Below, piece after piece: positions 17,556-26,938 of a DNA stretch of 64,000 nt. The position numbers and the translations under genes are program-made. Origin of the DNA: Clostridia bacterium (GTDB lineage Bacteria > Bacillota > Clostridia > Oscillospirales > Acutalibacteraceae); contig JAFXBF010000012.1 in assembly GCA_017516745.1 (NCBI GenBank), positions 150,541-214,540 on the forward strand, read 5' to 3'. Below the pieces are notes generated by a model. It worked only from the letters and a program-made list of their open reading frames with translations. It was not told where the DNA came from and ran no database searches. The stretch's first letter is position 1, and each line of letters starts with the position of its first letter.

Positions 17556-20500
17556 ATGATTGTAAATTTGATTAAGGCCAAGCAAATGTTCAGTCTGACT
17601 TTACCACAGAAAATCAAAGGACAATATTGGCTTACCGATACCGATGAGTCGGGGACCCCTAGAAGAATAGTCAGTATAGAAGCAGAAAATGACGAGTGGG
17701 TAGTCAAATCGAATAACGCAATAAAAATATATGGTGCAGAAAATAAAGAAATAAGCAGTTGCATTCTTAACGAAAAAAGTTTTCTGATTATGCAGGATAT
17801 ACAGACCGCGGAGAAAATGCTTCTTTTTTCCGAAAGTCTCGATGAAACGTATCAGACGCTTTCAAAAATCATAGTAAAAGAACCGGCGGTATTTTCAATT
17901 GGAAGAACCGAAGATAACAGTTTTTGCTTTGATAATAACTATGTTTCCACTCATCATGCGAAACTGATGTTTGACGGCAGGTCATGGTCGATCAGCGATC
18001 AGGGCAGCAGAAACGGAACCTTTGTTAACGGCTACAGAGTACAGACTCAAAAACTGAATGCCGGCGATTTTATATACATTATGGGATTGAAAATAGTAAT
18101 CGGAAGCAATTTCCTTGCAGTTAACAATCCTGAAAAAAAGCTGAAAATAAAGTCGGACAGCTTGCTTATGTATAAGCCGCCTAAAACTGACTTTTCAAGA
18201 GAATTCAAGGAGTTGCCGACAAAGGACTTCTTTTTCAGACCTCCGAGATTTTACAGAGAGGCAGAGTGCGAGGAAATAACAATTGATCCGCCGCCGCAGA
18301 TGCAAAAACCGGAAACGGTACCGCTCGCATTGATGTTAGGCCCTTCGCTGACTATGGCGATGACTTCAGTCAGTACAGCTATTATCAGCCTGACGAATGT
18401 TTTGTCAAACGGAGGAAATATTACTCAGGCGTTGCCTACAATGATTATGTCATTAGGAATGCTTATGGGTACTGTCCTTTGGCCGATTCTTACCAAGAAA
18501 TATGAAAAAAAGCAAAAAGTATTAAATGAACAGGAAAGACAGGAGAAATACCTTGCTTATCTTGGAGAAATAAACTCGAAAATTCGCAGATTGGTTAAAG
18601 AGCAGAGCAACATCCTGAACGAAAATCTTGTATCGCAGAATGAATGTACAGAGCGAATAATACGAAGAAAGCAGAGCCTTTGGGAACGTGTAATAGGGCA
18701 GAAGGATTTCTTGCGGTTGCGTTTGGGCATCGGTACTCTGCCGTTAGATATCAGCGTAAAATATCAGGAGAAAAAATTCACAATGGAGGATGATGCACTC
18801 CAGAATTCCATGCTTGCGTTAGCTGAAGCACCCAAAGAACTTCAAGGTGTTCCTATCAGTATTTCCTTAAAAGACAATATTGTTATCGGTATTATAGGCG
18901 AACGTTCGGAAACTCTTGATATGCTCAAGTCATTGCTGTTGCAGATGATTTCTTTACACAGCTATGACGAGCTGAAGATAATGCTTATCCTGAATGAAAA
19001 TGAAGAAGCTTTGTGGCAGTTTGTCAAATATATACCTCATTTCTGGAGCAATGACAAAACAGTCAGGTTTTTTGCATCAAATATGGACGAGGTAAAAGCC
19101 TTATCGGCATACACGGAAAAGGTTTTCAGAGAACGCCCGGACCGTGAAACAAGAGATGAAGTAATCAGCCCGCATTACGTGTGCATCTGTACAGATGCAG
19201 CGCTTGGTAAAAAATGTGAGGCGCTGCAGAACTTAATCAAGTATAAAAACAATGCAGGCTTTTCAGCAATTTTCCTTGGTGACTCCTTCGGCGATCTGCC
19301 TAAAGAAACCAAAACCACAATTCAGGTAAACGGTACATATTCAAAGATTTTCGATAAAGAGGATACGTCCGGTGAACAGGTAATATTTGATGCCGAAAGA
19401 TCTGGTAATGTTTCATTTGATAATATTGCATCGGCTATAGCAAACATAGAACTTGATTTGTCTTCTGAAAGTTTCAGTCTTCCTACGATGATGACCTTCC
19501 TTGAAATGTTCCGGGTCGGTAAGGTTGAGCATCTGAATTCGCTGACACGTTGGAAAGAGAATAATCCCACAAAATCATTACAGACCCCCGTTGGCGTTGG
19601 TGCCGACGGAGATGATTTTCTTCTTGATTTACACGAAAAGTACCACGGACCTCACGGTCTTGTGGCGGGCATGACAGGCTCAGGTAAATCGGAATTTATT
19701 ATAACCTATATTCTATCACTTGCTGTTAACTATCATCCTGACGAAGTTGCATTTATTCTTATTGACTATAAGGGCGGCGGCTTGACCGGTGCGTTTGAGG
19801 ACGCTGACAGAGACATTAAGCTGCCGCATTTGGCGGGAACTATTACAAACCTTGACGGTGCGGCTATCAAGCGTTCACTCGTTTCTATACAAAGTGAGCT
19901 CAGGCGCAGACAAAGCATTTTCAACGAGGCAAGAAAGATTTCCAATGAAGGTACAATGGATATTTATAAATATCAGCAGTTGTACAGAGATAAGGTTGTA
20001 AAAGAGCCTGTGCCGCATTTGTTTATCATCTCGGACGAGTTTGCTGAACTGAAAACACAGCAGCCCGAGTTTATGGAACAGCTTATCAGCGCTGCACGAA
20101 TAGGCAGAAGCTTGGGTGTGCATCTTATTCTTGCTACACAGAAGCCAAGCGGTGTAGTTGATGACCAGATTTGGAGTAACAGTAAATTCAGAGTTTGTCT
20201 TAAGGTACAGGAGAAGTCGGATAGCCAGGATATGATTAAATGTCCCGATGCAGCAGAACTGTCACAGACAGGTCGTTTCTATCTTCAGGTTGGCTTCAAT
20301 GAGCTTTTTGCTATGGGACAGTCTGCTTGGTGCGGTGCTGAATATATACCGTCCGACACCTATGAAAAGGCTGTTGATTCAAGTATACAGGTTGTCGATA
20401 ATCTTGGCAGACCTGTTATGAATGTAAAGGCTGAGAAAAATGCTCTCTCGTTAAAAAGCAATGCCAAACAGTTGGTGTCAATAGTTAAATATCTTTCGGA

Positions 20501-22124
20501 TTTGGCTTCGGAGGAAAATGTGGAAGCCAAACCCTTATGGCTTGCTCCGATACCGTTTGATATTTATCTTGAAGAGACAGAACGCAAGTATAAAACGGTT
20601 GAGAAAGGATTTTCCTTGAATCCCGTTATTGGTGAATACGATGACCCGTTTAATCAGCGACAGGGCGTCCTTACTGTACCGCTTACCAAGGAAGGTAACT
20701 GTATTGTTTACGGTGCAACGGGCAATGGAAAGACAACATTCCTTACCACTCTTTGTTATTCGCTTATTAAGAATCATACTCCGCAGGAACTGAATCTTTA
20801 TATTATGGATTTCGGTTCCGAAACACTCAAAATGTTTGAAAATGCACCTCATACAGGTGGAGTTATAACTTCTGCCGACGAGGAAAAAACCGTTAATTTC
20901 TTCAAAATGCTTCGTAAAGAGATAGAAACAAGAAAAGCATATCTTTCGGATTTCGGCGGAGATTTTGTGAGCTGTTGCGAAAAGGGCAATAAGAGCCTGC
21001 CGAATATAGTAGTTGTAATTAATAATTATTCAGGCCTTGCCGAGCAGTTTGAGGATTTGCAGGATGAGTTTTCTCAGCTTAGCCGTGACGGAATGAAGTA
21101 CGGTATTTATTTTGTAATAAGTGCATCAAGCATTAATGCTGTCAGATACAGAACTCAGCAGAATTTTAAAATGATTTATACTATGCAGCTTAATGACCCG
21201 AGCGATTACGCAGTAGTGGTTGGTAAAACAGATGGGTTGGTTCCTTCAAAATGCAAGGGCAGGGGTTTGGTTCCTCTCGACAGAGTGTTTGAGTTCCAGA
21301 CGGCATATTGCTGTAAGGGAGTGGATACACAGGATTATATCAAATCCTTCTGCTCACAGCTTTCCGAAAAGGCAACGGCTTATGCTAAACCGATTCCTGT
21401 TCTTCCGAAAGTTGTTAATCTGGATTTTGTCAGAAAACAGCTTGGCGATCTCTCTAAACTGCCTGTCGGCGTAGCTAAGAATAACCTTAATGTTGTGACA
21501 TATAACCTTAAAGGTATTGTGGCGCTTCCTGTTGTTTCGCAGAATATAACCGAACAGGTTGAGTTTATCGAAGAATTTGTCAGCGTTATTTCTGCTTCGT
21601 CAAAAACTGTAATTCTTGATGCGGAAAAGCTTGTTGAAGAAACGAAGGTTGAAAGTATAACCAAGGACTTTGAGAAAACGGTTAACGGTATCTTCAAGGA
21701 AATGGTGAACAGAAATAACAAGTATAAAGATGCTCAGATGGATGAAAGCGTGCTTAACGACAGCGAAGAAACGGTTTATGTAATCGTCGGCTTCAAGCGT
21801 TTGATGGATTCGCTTTCTGCGGACGGTAAGGACAAACTCCGTACGCTGATTAGTAAAGCAGAGGCAATTTATAAAATCCACTTCGTTATATGTGAAGCAG
21901 TAAAGAAGCTCAACGAATTCAGCTATGACGATTGGTTTAAGCGTCAGCTGTCTGGAGAGGGCATCTGGATTGGTGACGGTGTTGCCGACCAGTATCTGCT
22001 CAAGGTCAGCAAGGTAACGAGTGCACTAAATGCTGAAATCGGAAGTGAGTACGGCTATATGATTACAAGAGGCAGACCCGTGCTTATGAAGGTGCTGTCA
22101 TCCGGCACAAAGGAGGATATGTAA
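17556..22124 (+). CDS. essC: Type VII secretion FtsK/SpoIIIE ATPase EssC with FHA domain
   Basis: The protein is 1522 aa, the full length of Firmicute EssC. An N-terminal FHA domain (about 105-185) has R117, S131xxH134 and N153 (SIGRTED, STHHAKL, SRNGTFVNG), so it can bind phosphothreonine. One hydrophobic block with probably two transmembrane helices follows (about 255-310, PLALMLGPSLTMAMTSV...). The first FtsK ATPase domain has a canonical Walker A (GMTGSGKSE, about 705-712), Walker B-like strands (FILIDYKGGG) and LILATQKPSG. The second has GATGNGKTT (about 1055-1062). A third, C-terminal domain lacks a clear Walker A. EssC is the motor that drives WXG100 proteins across the membrane. It starts a co-directional locus and is followed within 3 bp by a YukD-like gene. 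Confidence 0.95.
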   Translation: MIVNLIKAKQMFSLTLPQKIKGQYWLTDTDESGTPRRIVSIEAENDEWVVKSNNAIKIYGAENKEISSCILNEKSFLIMQDIQTAEKMLLFSESLDETYQTLSKIIVKEPAVFSIGRTEDNSFCFDNNYVSTHHAKLMFDGRSWSISDQGSRNGTFVNGYRVQTQKLNAGDFIYIMGLKIVIGSNFLAVNNPEKKLKIKSDSLLMYKPPKTDFSREFKELPTKDFFFRPPRFYREAECEEITIDPPPQMQKPETVPLALMLGPSLTMAMTSVSTAIISLTNVLSNGGNITQALPTMIMSLGMLMGTVLWPILTKKYEKKQKVLNEQERQEKYLAYLGEINSKIRRLVKEQSNILNENLVSQNECTERIIRRKQSLWERVIGQKDFLRLRLGIGTLPLDISVKYQEKKFTMEDDALQNSMLALAEAPKELQGVPISISLKDNIVIGIIGERSETLDMLKSLLLQMISLHSYDELKIMLILNENEEALWQFVKYIPHFWSNDKTVRFFASNMDEVKALSAYTEKVFRERPDRETRDEVISPHYVCICTDAALGKKCEALQNLIKYKNNAGFSAIFLGDSFGDLPKETKTTIQVNGTYSKIFDKEDTSGEQVIFDAERSGNVSFDNIASAIANIELDLSSESFSLPTMMTFLEMFRVGKVEHLNSLTRWKENNPTKSLQTPVGVGADGDDFLLDLHEKYHGPHGLVAGMTGSGKSEFIITYILSLAVNYHPDEVAFILIDYKGGGLTGAFEDADRDIKLPHLAGTITNLDGAAIKRSLVSIQSELRRRQSIFNEARKISNEGTMDIYKYQQLYRDKVVKEPVPHLFIISDEFAELKTQQPEFMEQLISAARIGRSLGVHLILATQKPSGVVDDQIWSNSKFRVCLKVQEKSDSQDMIKCPDAAELSQTGRFYLQVGFNELFAMGQSAWCGAEYIPSDTYEKAVDSSIQVVDNLGRPVMNVKAEKNALSLKSNAKQLVSIVKYLSDLASEENVEAKPLWLAPIPFDIYLEETERKYKTVEKGFSLNPVIGEYDDPFNQRQGVLTVPLTKEGNCIVYGATGNGKTTFLTTLCYSLIKNHTPQELNLYIMDFGSETLKMFENAPHTGGVITSADEEKTVNFFKMLRKEIETRKAYLSDFGGDFVSCCEKGNKSLPNIVVVINNYSGLAEQFEDLQDEFSQLSRDGMKYGIYFVISASSINAVRYRTQQNFKMIYTMQLNDPSDYAVVVGKTDGLVPSKCKGRGLVPLDRVFEFQTAYCCKGVDTQDYIKSFCSQLSEKATAYAKPIPVLPKVVNLDFVRKQLGDLSKLPVGVAKNNLNVVTYNLKGIVALPVVSQNITEQVEFIEEFVSVISASSKTVILDAEKLVEETKVESITKDFEKTVNGIFKEMVNRNNKYKDAQMDESVLNDSEETVYVIVGFKRLMDSLSADGKDKLRTLISKAEAIYKIHFVICEAVKKLNEFSYDDWFKRQLSGEGIWIGDGVADQYLLKVSKVTSALNAEIGSEYGYMITRGRPVLMKVLSSGTKEDM

Positions 22125-22126
22125 TT

Positions 22127-22378
22127 ATGGATAAGGTTCTGGTAAACGTTTTTGTACCTATGCTGAATACATCCTACGATATGTTCATACCTCTGACTTC
22201 TCAGATGCACGAGGTGCTTATGCTAATCAAAAAAGCCGTAAACGAATTGTCGGACGGCAGATTTATAGCCAACGACAATACGGCAATATGCCACCGTGAT
22301 AACGGCGGTATCATCGATATTAACTTATCGGTCTATGAACTGGGAATACATAACGGCTCAAGACTGATGTTAATATAA
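22127..22378 (+). CDS. YukD/EsaB-like ubiquitin-fold protein
   Basis: The protein is 83 aa and begins 2 bases after the EssC stop. The length, the N-terminal strand KVLVNVFVPMLNTSYDMFIP and the end LGIHNGSRLMLI match the YukD/EsaB ubiquitin-like family, which is a constant companion of EssC in Firmicute type VII systems and is needed for secretion in some species. It is cytosolic. The overlap-free but immediate spacing implies translational coupling to essC (the ribosome binding site AAAGGAGG lies within the essC 3' end). Confidence 0.85.
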   Translation: MDKVLVNVFVPMLNTSYDMFIPLTSQMHEVLMLIKKAVNELSDGRFIANDNTAICHRDNGGIIDINLSVYELGIHNGSRLMLI

Positions 22379-22406
22379 AAAATTATTTTTAGGAGGTCAT
22401 AAATTT

Positions 22407-22706
22407 ATGGCAACAATTAACGTAACCCCAAGAGAACTTATGTCTGCTGCTTCCAGGATTCAGGATTTAGCAGGAGAGTATCAAAATCAGTACAAGGCTG
22501 TCTATCAAAGAACGGAAGAAATGGGCTCAACATGGAAAGATGAAGCAAATCGCACATTCATTCGTCGCATCGAGGGCTTTCAAGACGATTTAAACAAAAT
22601 GTATGATTTGATGAATGACTATGCCGAGTATCTTCAAAAGGCAGCAGATGCTTATGAGCGTACACAGAAGGCTGTTATTGATGCAGCACAAAAATTAGCT
22701 AACTGA
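22407..22706 (+). CDS. WXG100-family protein (EsxA-like, W-K-D variant)
   Basis: The protein is 99 aa, the exact size of WXG100 proteins: two amphipathic helices joined by a turn. The turn is GSTWKDEANRTF, so the Trp is kept while the Gly is replaced (W-x-D). Conserved traits are the start ATINVTPRELMSAASRI and the C-terminal YERTQKAVIDAA. It is probably a secreted substrate or a structural partner of EssC, and may pair with the next gene's product. A strong AGGAGG precedes the ATG. Confidence 0.9.
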   Translation: MATINVTPRELMSAASRIQDLAGEYQNQYKAVYQRTEEMGSTWKDEANRTFIRRIEGFQDDLNKMYDLMNDYAEYLQKAADAYERTQKAVIDAAQKLAN

Positions 22707-22720
22707 GAGGAGAAAACAAA

Positions 22721-23020
22721 ATGACAGATTTAATTTATATTGATCCTGAAATCTTGACACAGACTGCAGGCAAAATTCGTGACATTAACGGTTCTATGTA
22801 TGAAACACTTGCTCAAATTAAGAAGAATATGAATGATCTCAACTCTTCTTATGACAGTGAATCGGGCAGAGAAATAATAGCTGCTATGAATGCTATGCAG
22901 GGCAGATTTGACGACTACAAAGCTGTTGTTGATTCATATGCTACCTTCCTTGATCAGACTGCTGACAGTTTCAGATCAAACGAACAAGCATTAACATCAA
23001 ACGCAAGCGAATTCAAATAA
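22721..23020 (+). CDS. WXG100-like protein without the tryptophan
   Basis: The protein is 99 aa, 14 bp after the previous WXG100 gene, with the same helix-turn-helix length and the family end SNEQALTSNASEFK. The turn is NSSYDSESGREI: Tyr replaces Trp and Ser replaces Gly. Adjacent pairs of this kind often form heterodimers (as ESAT-6/CFP-10 do), which is my inference here. The ribosome binding site is GAGAGGAG. Confidence 0.85.
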   Translation: MTDLIYIDPEILTQTAGKIRDINGSMYETLAQIKKNMNDLNSSYDSESGREIIAAMNAMQGRFDDYKAVVDSYATFLDQTADSFRSNEQALTSNASEFK

Positions 23021-23039
23021 TTGATATTTTGTGTGTTTG

Positions 23040-23067
23040 CTATCTCACCCTTATCAGGGTGAGATAG
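23040..23067 (+). promoter_or_regulatory. Strong intercistronic hairpin after the esx pair
   Basis: A perfect 11-bp stem (CTATCTCACCC) has a 6-nt loop and no U-run behind it. It lies in the only sizeable gap (84 bp) of the early operon and could stabilise the 3' end of the esx message or partly terminate, raising Esx levels over downstream genes. Confidence 0.6.
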
Positions 23068-23104
23068 TGGCAAAAAGAGAGAAAGTAAATCGGGGGATAA
23101 TAAA

Positions 23105-25447
23105 ATGAAGCTTTATATAAAAATAATAAGTTTAATATTATGCGCCGCTACGCTTGTCGGAATTTTCAGCGGTTGCGGTGGTGTGTCCGAGAATAGCGAA
23201 TACATAACCAAGGGTGAATTCTTTGCATTGTTCATAGAAGAGAACAATATGTATTCCAAGGTTTACAGTGCCGAAGAAATTGCTGCCAACGAAACCTATG
23301 AACTTGAAGCAAAGGTTATGAGAGAATGGGAATTGATTGACGATGAGCAGGCAAAATCTCTCGATAATGCGGTAACAAAGGAAATTGTTGCCCAGTCTTG
23401 CGTTAGGTTTATGTCTTTCCGTCAAACTTGCTCTGCGGATATTAAAGATATCAGAAAATGCCACGACCAACAGGCTATTATCGACGCAGTGGGTATGGGT
23501 ATATTTGATTTAAATAACGGGTATTTTGATGCCCTCGAAAAAATGTCCTATGAAGATTGCAGAGAGGCAATCAAGAGGATGGATACGGTTGTCAGGGAAA
23601 CTCGCTTCAATAAACAGCTTGAAATCGTTTATCAGGAAGGCGTGGAAACCCTTGACCCTGAAGTGGTTCTTGATATTGAATATGTAGATGCCGATGAAAA
23701 TGAAAACAATGCACTTGTTGCTGAAAATATGAGCATAAAACCGTCCGAAAGCAAGGCGATTGCCCTTGATGACGGGAATGGGAATGAATTGAAGTTTTCT
23801 ACAATGGCTACAAAAAAGGATCAGGTGTTGTGGGTTACTATCAGTAGTGAGGAATATAGACGATATCCCACGAAATATGCAAATGGAGTAATTATAAAAT
23901 ATAACCCACTTTTACCTGATAACAAATTTGTTTATAAAGATGCAAGTAGGAACACACCGTTTGCCGGAAAAATAATTAAGGTTCTGCACAAGTATGGTCA
24001 AGTAACGTTGGTTCTTGCTGAATGTGAATTTAAAGAAGTAATAAATACTCAATGCAAAGAAATAAATGATGAACTTACAACATATGATTTTGTTTTTTTA
24101 AATGATTTTGATACAAAAGATAAGTTGAAAGATGTAAATATCAAAACAACCGAAAATAAGAAAGGCTTGATAGTAAGTTTTGATCATACTTTTTCACTTG
24201 AAGATAAAATATATAAAAAGCAAACTTGGAGAAATGCAAGCGCAAAACCTAAAGTAGGTATAGTTGCAACTTTGGAAAATTTTATGCTTACTACGAAAAA
24301 TCTTGGACTAATGTTAGAAGGATGTGCTGAGGAAGGAGATATAACATTTGAGTATGATACAACAGTAAAAGTTACTGCGGAATCCGGTGGATTAAGATAT
24401 AGTCCTCCGAATAATGGAAACTCTAAGTTTCTAAGTGCATTAAAGAATTCAAGATGGACAGGCGTTAATGCCGGAGGTTCAAAAGATATAAAGATTACTG
24501 ATTTTGTTGCTTCTTTCGAAGGTATTATAACCGTAATAGGTACCCTGTATTTAGTTATTCAAATGGATGGTAGCATAAGCATTACCGTAAAGCAAAAACA
24601 AGCTTTTAATTGTTCTCTGAAAAAATACGGAGTTTCCGGTGTAAAAAACATATCGTCAGATCCATATCTGGATGAGGTGAATATAAAGGCTAATATCACA
24701 ACAGGACTTCGAGTAGATGTAGATATAAACTTTTTGTGTTTTAATATTTTCGGTGCTGAAGGCAAGATTCTGGCAGATCTTGATGTGCAAGCAAATATAT
24801 ATCGGAAAGACAACGAAAAAGAACCAGCGGCAAAAAATGTTTATGTTGCTATGGATGAAATAGCAGAACACAGAGAATTATGTTATTGCACGAATATAGA
24901 GGTTTCAATAACATTGTCTGCTACTGTTCCGAAAGAAGATAGCATAATAGGAAAGATTATGCGCAAAGTGCTGGATAAAGATGCGTTTAAACCAAGCAAG
25001 ACATGGCCTCTAAAAAGTCACCATTATGAGGATGGCATAGAGCTTTCGGCTTGTTCGAGATACAACTCGGCTGTTGTTGAGGTTAACTCTGACGGTGAAA
25101 TACGGGTTTCTTCTTACAAAGAAAATCTTCAGGTTGACGGAACGGCGAGTGTTGCAATTACTTCATTGCCTCTAACTGATAACAAAATTAATAACAACGG
25201 TGGAATTAAAATTAAGACAGGCAATAAGAAGGTAGCAACGGCTAAACTTAATGAAGAAACCAAAACTGTACAAATCACAGCGGTTGGTGAAGGCTCAACC
25301 GAAATCACGTTGCAGATAAAAAAGAACAATAGCAAAAAGTATTACACTCAAAAGATTTCGGTTACCGTTTACGGCAATGAAATGTCGTTTTCACCGTATG
25401 ATAGCAATCAGTTCTGGAACAGCAAAGAAGCTGTAAAGTTCTGCTGA
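23105..25447 (+). CDS. Lipoprotein with C-terminal Ig-like (BIG2) domain
   Basis: The protein is 780 aa. The N-terminus is a lipoprotein signal (MKLYIKIISLILCAATLVGIFSGC, lipobox FSGC with Cys 24). The C-terminal about 100 residues resemble a bacterial Ig-like group 2 domain (IKTGNKKVATAKLN, ITAVGEGSTEITLQI). The body (about 200-650) is beta-rich with no domain I recognise. Bases from about 23.85 to 25.0 kb look more AT-rich than the flanks, which could reflect separate ancestry of the central domain. It sits between the esx pair and the FHA gene in the same orientation, so it may be an extracytoplasmic component of the type VII machine; that is inferred from position only. The ribosome binding site GGGGATAA is weak. 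Confidence 0.75.
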   Translation: MKLYIKIISLILCAATLVGIFSGCGGVSENSEYITKGEFFALFIEENNMYSKVYSAEEIAANETYELEAKVMREWELIDDEQAKSLDNAVTKEIVAQSCVRFMSFRQTCSADIKDIRKCHDQQAIIDAVGMGIFDLNNGYFDALEKMSYEDCREAIKRMDTVVRETRFNKQLEIVYQEGVETLDPEVVLDIEYVDADENENNALVAENMSIKPSESKAIALDDGNGNELKFSTMATKKDQVLWVTISSEEYRRYPTKYANGVIIKYNPLLPDNKFVYKDASRNTPFAGKIIKVLHKYGQVTLVLAECEFKEVINTQCKEINDELTTYDFVFLNDFDTKDKLKDVNIKTTENKKGLIVSFDHTFSLEDKIYKKQTWRNASAKPKVGIVATLENFMLTTKNLGLMLEGCAEEGDITFEYDTTVKVTAESGGLRYSPPNNGNSKFLSALKNSRWTGVNAGGSKDIKITDFVASFEGIITVIGTLYLVIQMDGSISITVKQKQAFNCSLKKYGVSGVKNISSDPYLDEVNIKANITTGLRVDVDINFLCFNIFGAEGKILADLDVQANIYRKDNEKEPAAKNVYVAMDEIAEHRELCYCTNIEVSITLSATVPKEDSIIGKIMRKVLDKDAFKPSKTWPLKSHHYEDGIELSACSRYNSAVVEVNSDGEIRVSSYKENLQVDGTASVAITSLPLTDNKINNNGGIKIKTGNKKVATAKLNEETKTVQITAVGEGSTEITLQIKKNNSKKYYTQKISVTVYGNEMSFSPYDSNQFWNSKEAVKFC

Positions 25448-25472
25448 CAAATTGTTTTAAGGAAGTGTCATA

Positions 25473-26606
25473 GTGCCGGGCAAAAAAATAGTTATAAAAA
25501 ACGATTCTACTATTGTGGTAAAACTCAAAAGCGGGCAAGAGCTTAACAAACGTGAAGTTATGCTAGTTAATTCCTATGAAACAAAAGATTTTTTACGGTT
25601 GAAAACGAACAGTAAAACGCTTGTATTTGACTGTAAAGGCTTAATTACGCTGACAGATTACCTGCATATGAATCAGATGAACAAGAAAATGTTTGCACAT
25701 ATATTGCTTGCTGTTGTAGGAGCGATAAAAAGCTGTGAGGCACACTACCTAAGCTTGCGATTGTTAACCTTATCGCTTCAATACACGATGATTGACCCCG
25801 GCACTTGGCACATTTATTTTCTTTATGTTCCCGTGCAGCCGTTTGAAGCACCGGGAGGCCTTAAAGAGATTCTGAATGAAATAATTCAGTATTCGGTTTT
25901 TGACAATTCGGAGGATACGGATTACATACAGGACTATATACGTATGATTAATTCAGGTATTATAGTGCCGTGGCAAACGGTTGAGGAATACGCAAACGGG
26001 CTCGTAGCTCAGCTTCAGTCTGATTCACTTCAATATGAACGACGCTGTTATCGGTGTAATACTGTGCTTGGTAATGATGAACTGTTTTGTCCCGGCTGCG
26101 GAATGTGTTTCCAATGTCCTACAAATTTTAACGAAGTATCTGAGGTGAGCTCTGGCAATCAGGAAGAAGTACACGATTTTGGACCCACATTTGACGGCTT
26201 GGAAGAGTTGCCTTCTACGAAAAATGAGGTTGAAATTTCCGGCAGTATGGACGACACAGGTATAATTTGTATTTTCAAACCTGCAGGAGCAGAAACCGAA
26301 ACGGCGTGTCTTGTTTCTGTTAAAAGCAAGCTTCGCAGCCCGATAACGAAAACGCCTTTTGTTATAGGAAAACTGCAATGGGAAACGGATTTGTTTTTGT
26401 CCGAAAAAACTGTAAGCCGCAAGCATGCATCCCTTCATTGTGAAAACGGAGAATACTATGTTTCCGACCTGGGCTCAACCAACGGCACCTTTCTCAACGG
26501 TAAAAGGTTAGAAAGCTTGAAAAAGTATAAACTCTCGCAAGGCGACATCGTTCGTTTTGCTCGTGAAGAATTTATTTTTGAAAATAAAAAGAAAGAGGAG
26601 AATTAA
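25473..26606 (+). CDS. DUF6382-like protein with zinc ribbon and C-terminal FHA domain
   Basis: The protein is 377 aa and starts at a GTG (25473) preceded by AAGGAAG. The N-terminal about 180 residues (FDCKGLITLTDYLH, LRLLTLSLQYTMIDPG, YVPVQPFEAPGGLK) look like the domain often labelled DUF6382. Its layout reminds me of the pseudokinase-like cytosolic part of EssB/YukC, though without a transmembrane helix. A zinc ribbon follows (CYRCNTVLG...CPGCGMCF, about 190-215). The C-terminal FHA domain (about 290-375) has SRKHASLHC and STNGTFLNGKR, so it can bind phosphothreonine. With the kinases and phosphatases encoded downstream it forms a phospho-signalling set. The EssB analogy is speculative. 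Confidence 0.75.
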   Translation: MPGKKIVIKNDSTIVVKLKSGQELNKREVMLVNSYETKDFLRLKTNSKTLVFDCKGLITLTDYLHMNQMNKKMFAHILLAVVGAIKSCEAHYLSLRLLTLSLQYTMIDPGTWHIYFLYVPVQPFEAPGGLKEILNEIIQYSVFDNSEDTDYIQDYIRMINSGIIVPWQTVEEYANGLVAQLQSDSLQYERRCYRCNTVLGNDELFCPGCGMCFQCPTNFNEVSEVSSGNQEEVHDFGPTFDGLEELPSTKNEVEISGSMDDTGIICIFKPAGAETETACLVSVKSKLRSPITKTPFVIGKLQWETDLFLSEKTVSRKHASLHCENGEYYVSDLGSTNGTFLNGKRLESLKKYKLSQGDIVRFAREEFIFENKKKEEN

Positions 26607-26608
26607 TT

Positions 26609-26911
26609 ATGTACCCCGAATTTATAGGCATTTATGTTTTATTGGTTATTCTGATTGCTTTGTCAGTTGTTTCAATTTATTTGCAGGTATCCCGATCAAA
26701 GAATAGCGGCGGTAAATCTAATTTCAACGGTAATCAGCAGAACAATTCCTTTACCCCGCAGCAACCTCGAAATTCCGCATATCCCTCCGGAAACAACCAA
26801 AGACAACAGACTCCTTCATACGGAACAAACGGAGTAGTGTTCTGCAAAAGCTGTGCTACTCAGTTTGATGCACGCCATAAGGTATGTCCGAGGTGCGGTA
26901 CACCAAGATAA
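26609..26911 (+). CDS. Small membrane protein with C-terminal zinc ribbon
   Basis: The protein is 100 aa and begins 2 bp after the FHA gene. One N-terminal transmembrane helix (about 5-27, GIYVLLVILIALSVVSIYL), a Gln/Asn/Pro/Ser-rich disordered linker and a C-terminal CxxC...CxxC zinc ribbon (FCKSCATQFD...CPRCGTPR) are visible. The charge pattern suggests the ribbon faces the cytosol. I do not recognise a family; it may recruit other ribbon-bearing proteins of this locus. The ribosome binding site is AGAGGAG. Confidence 0.75.
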   Translation: MYPEFIGIYVLLVILIALSVVSIYLQVSRSKNSGGKSNFNGNQQNNSFTPQQPRNSAYPSGNNQRQQTPSYGTNGVVFCKSCATQFDARHKVCPRCGTPR

Positions 26912-26938
26912 TTATTATTTCATAACGGGAGAAAAGAT

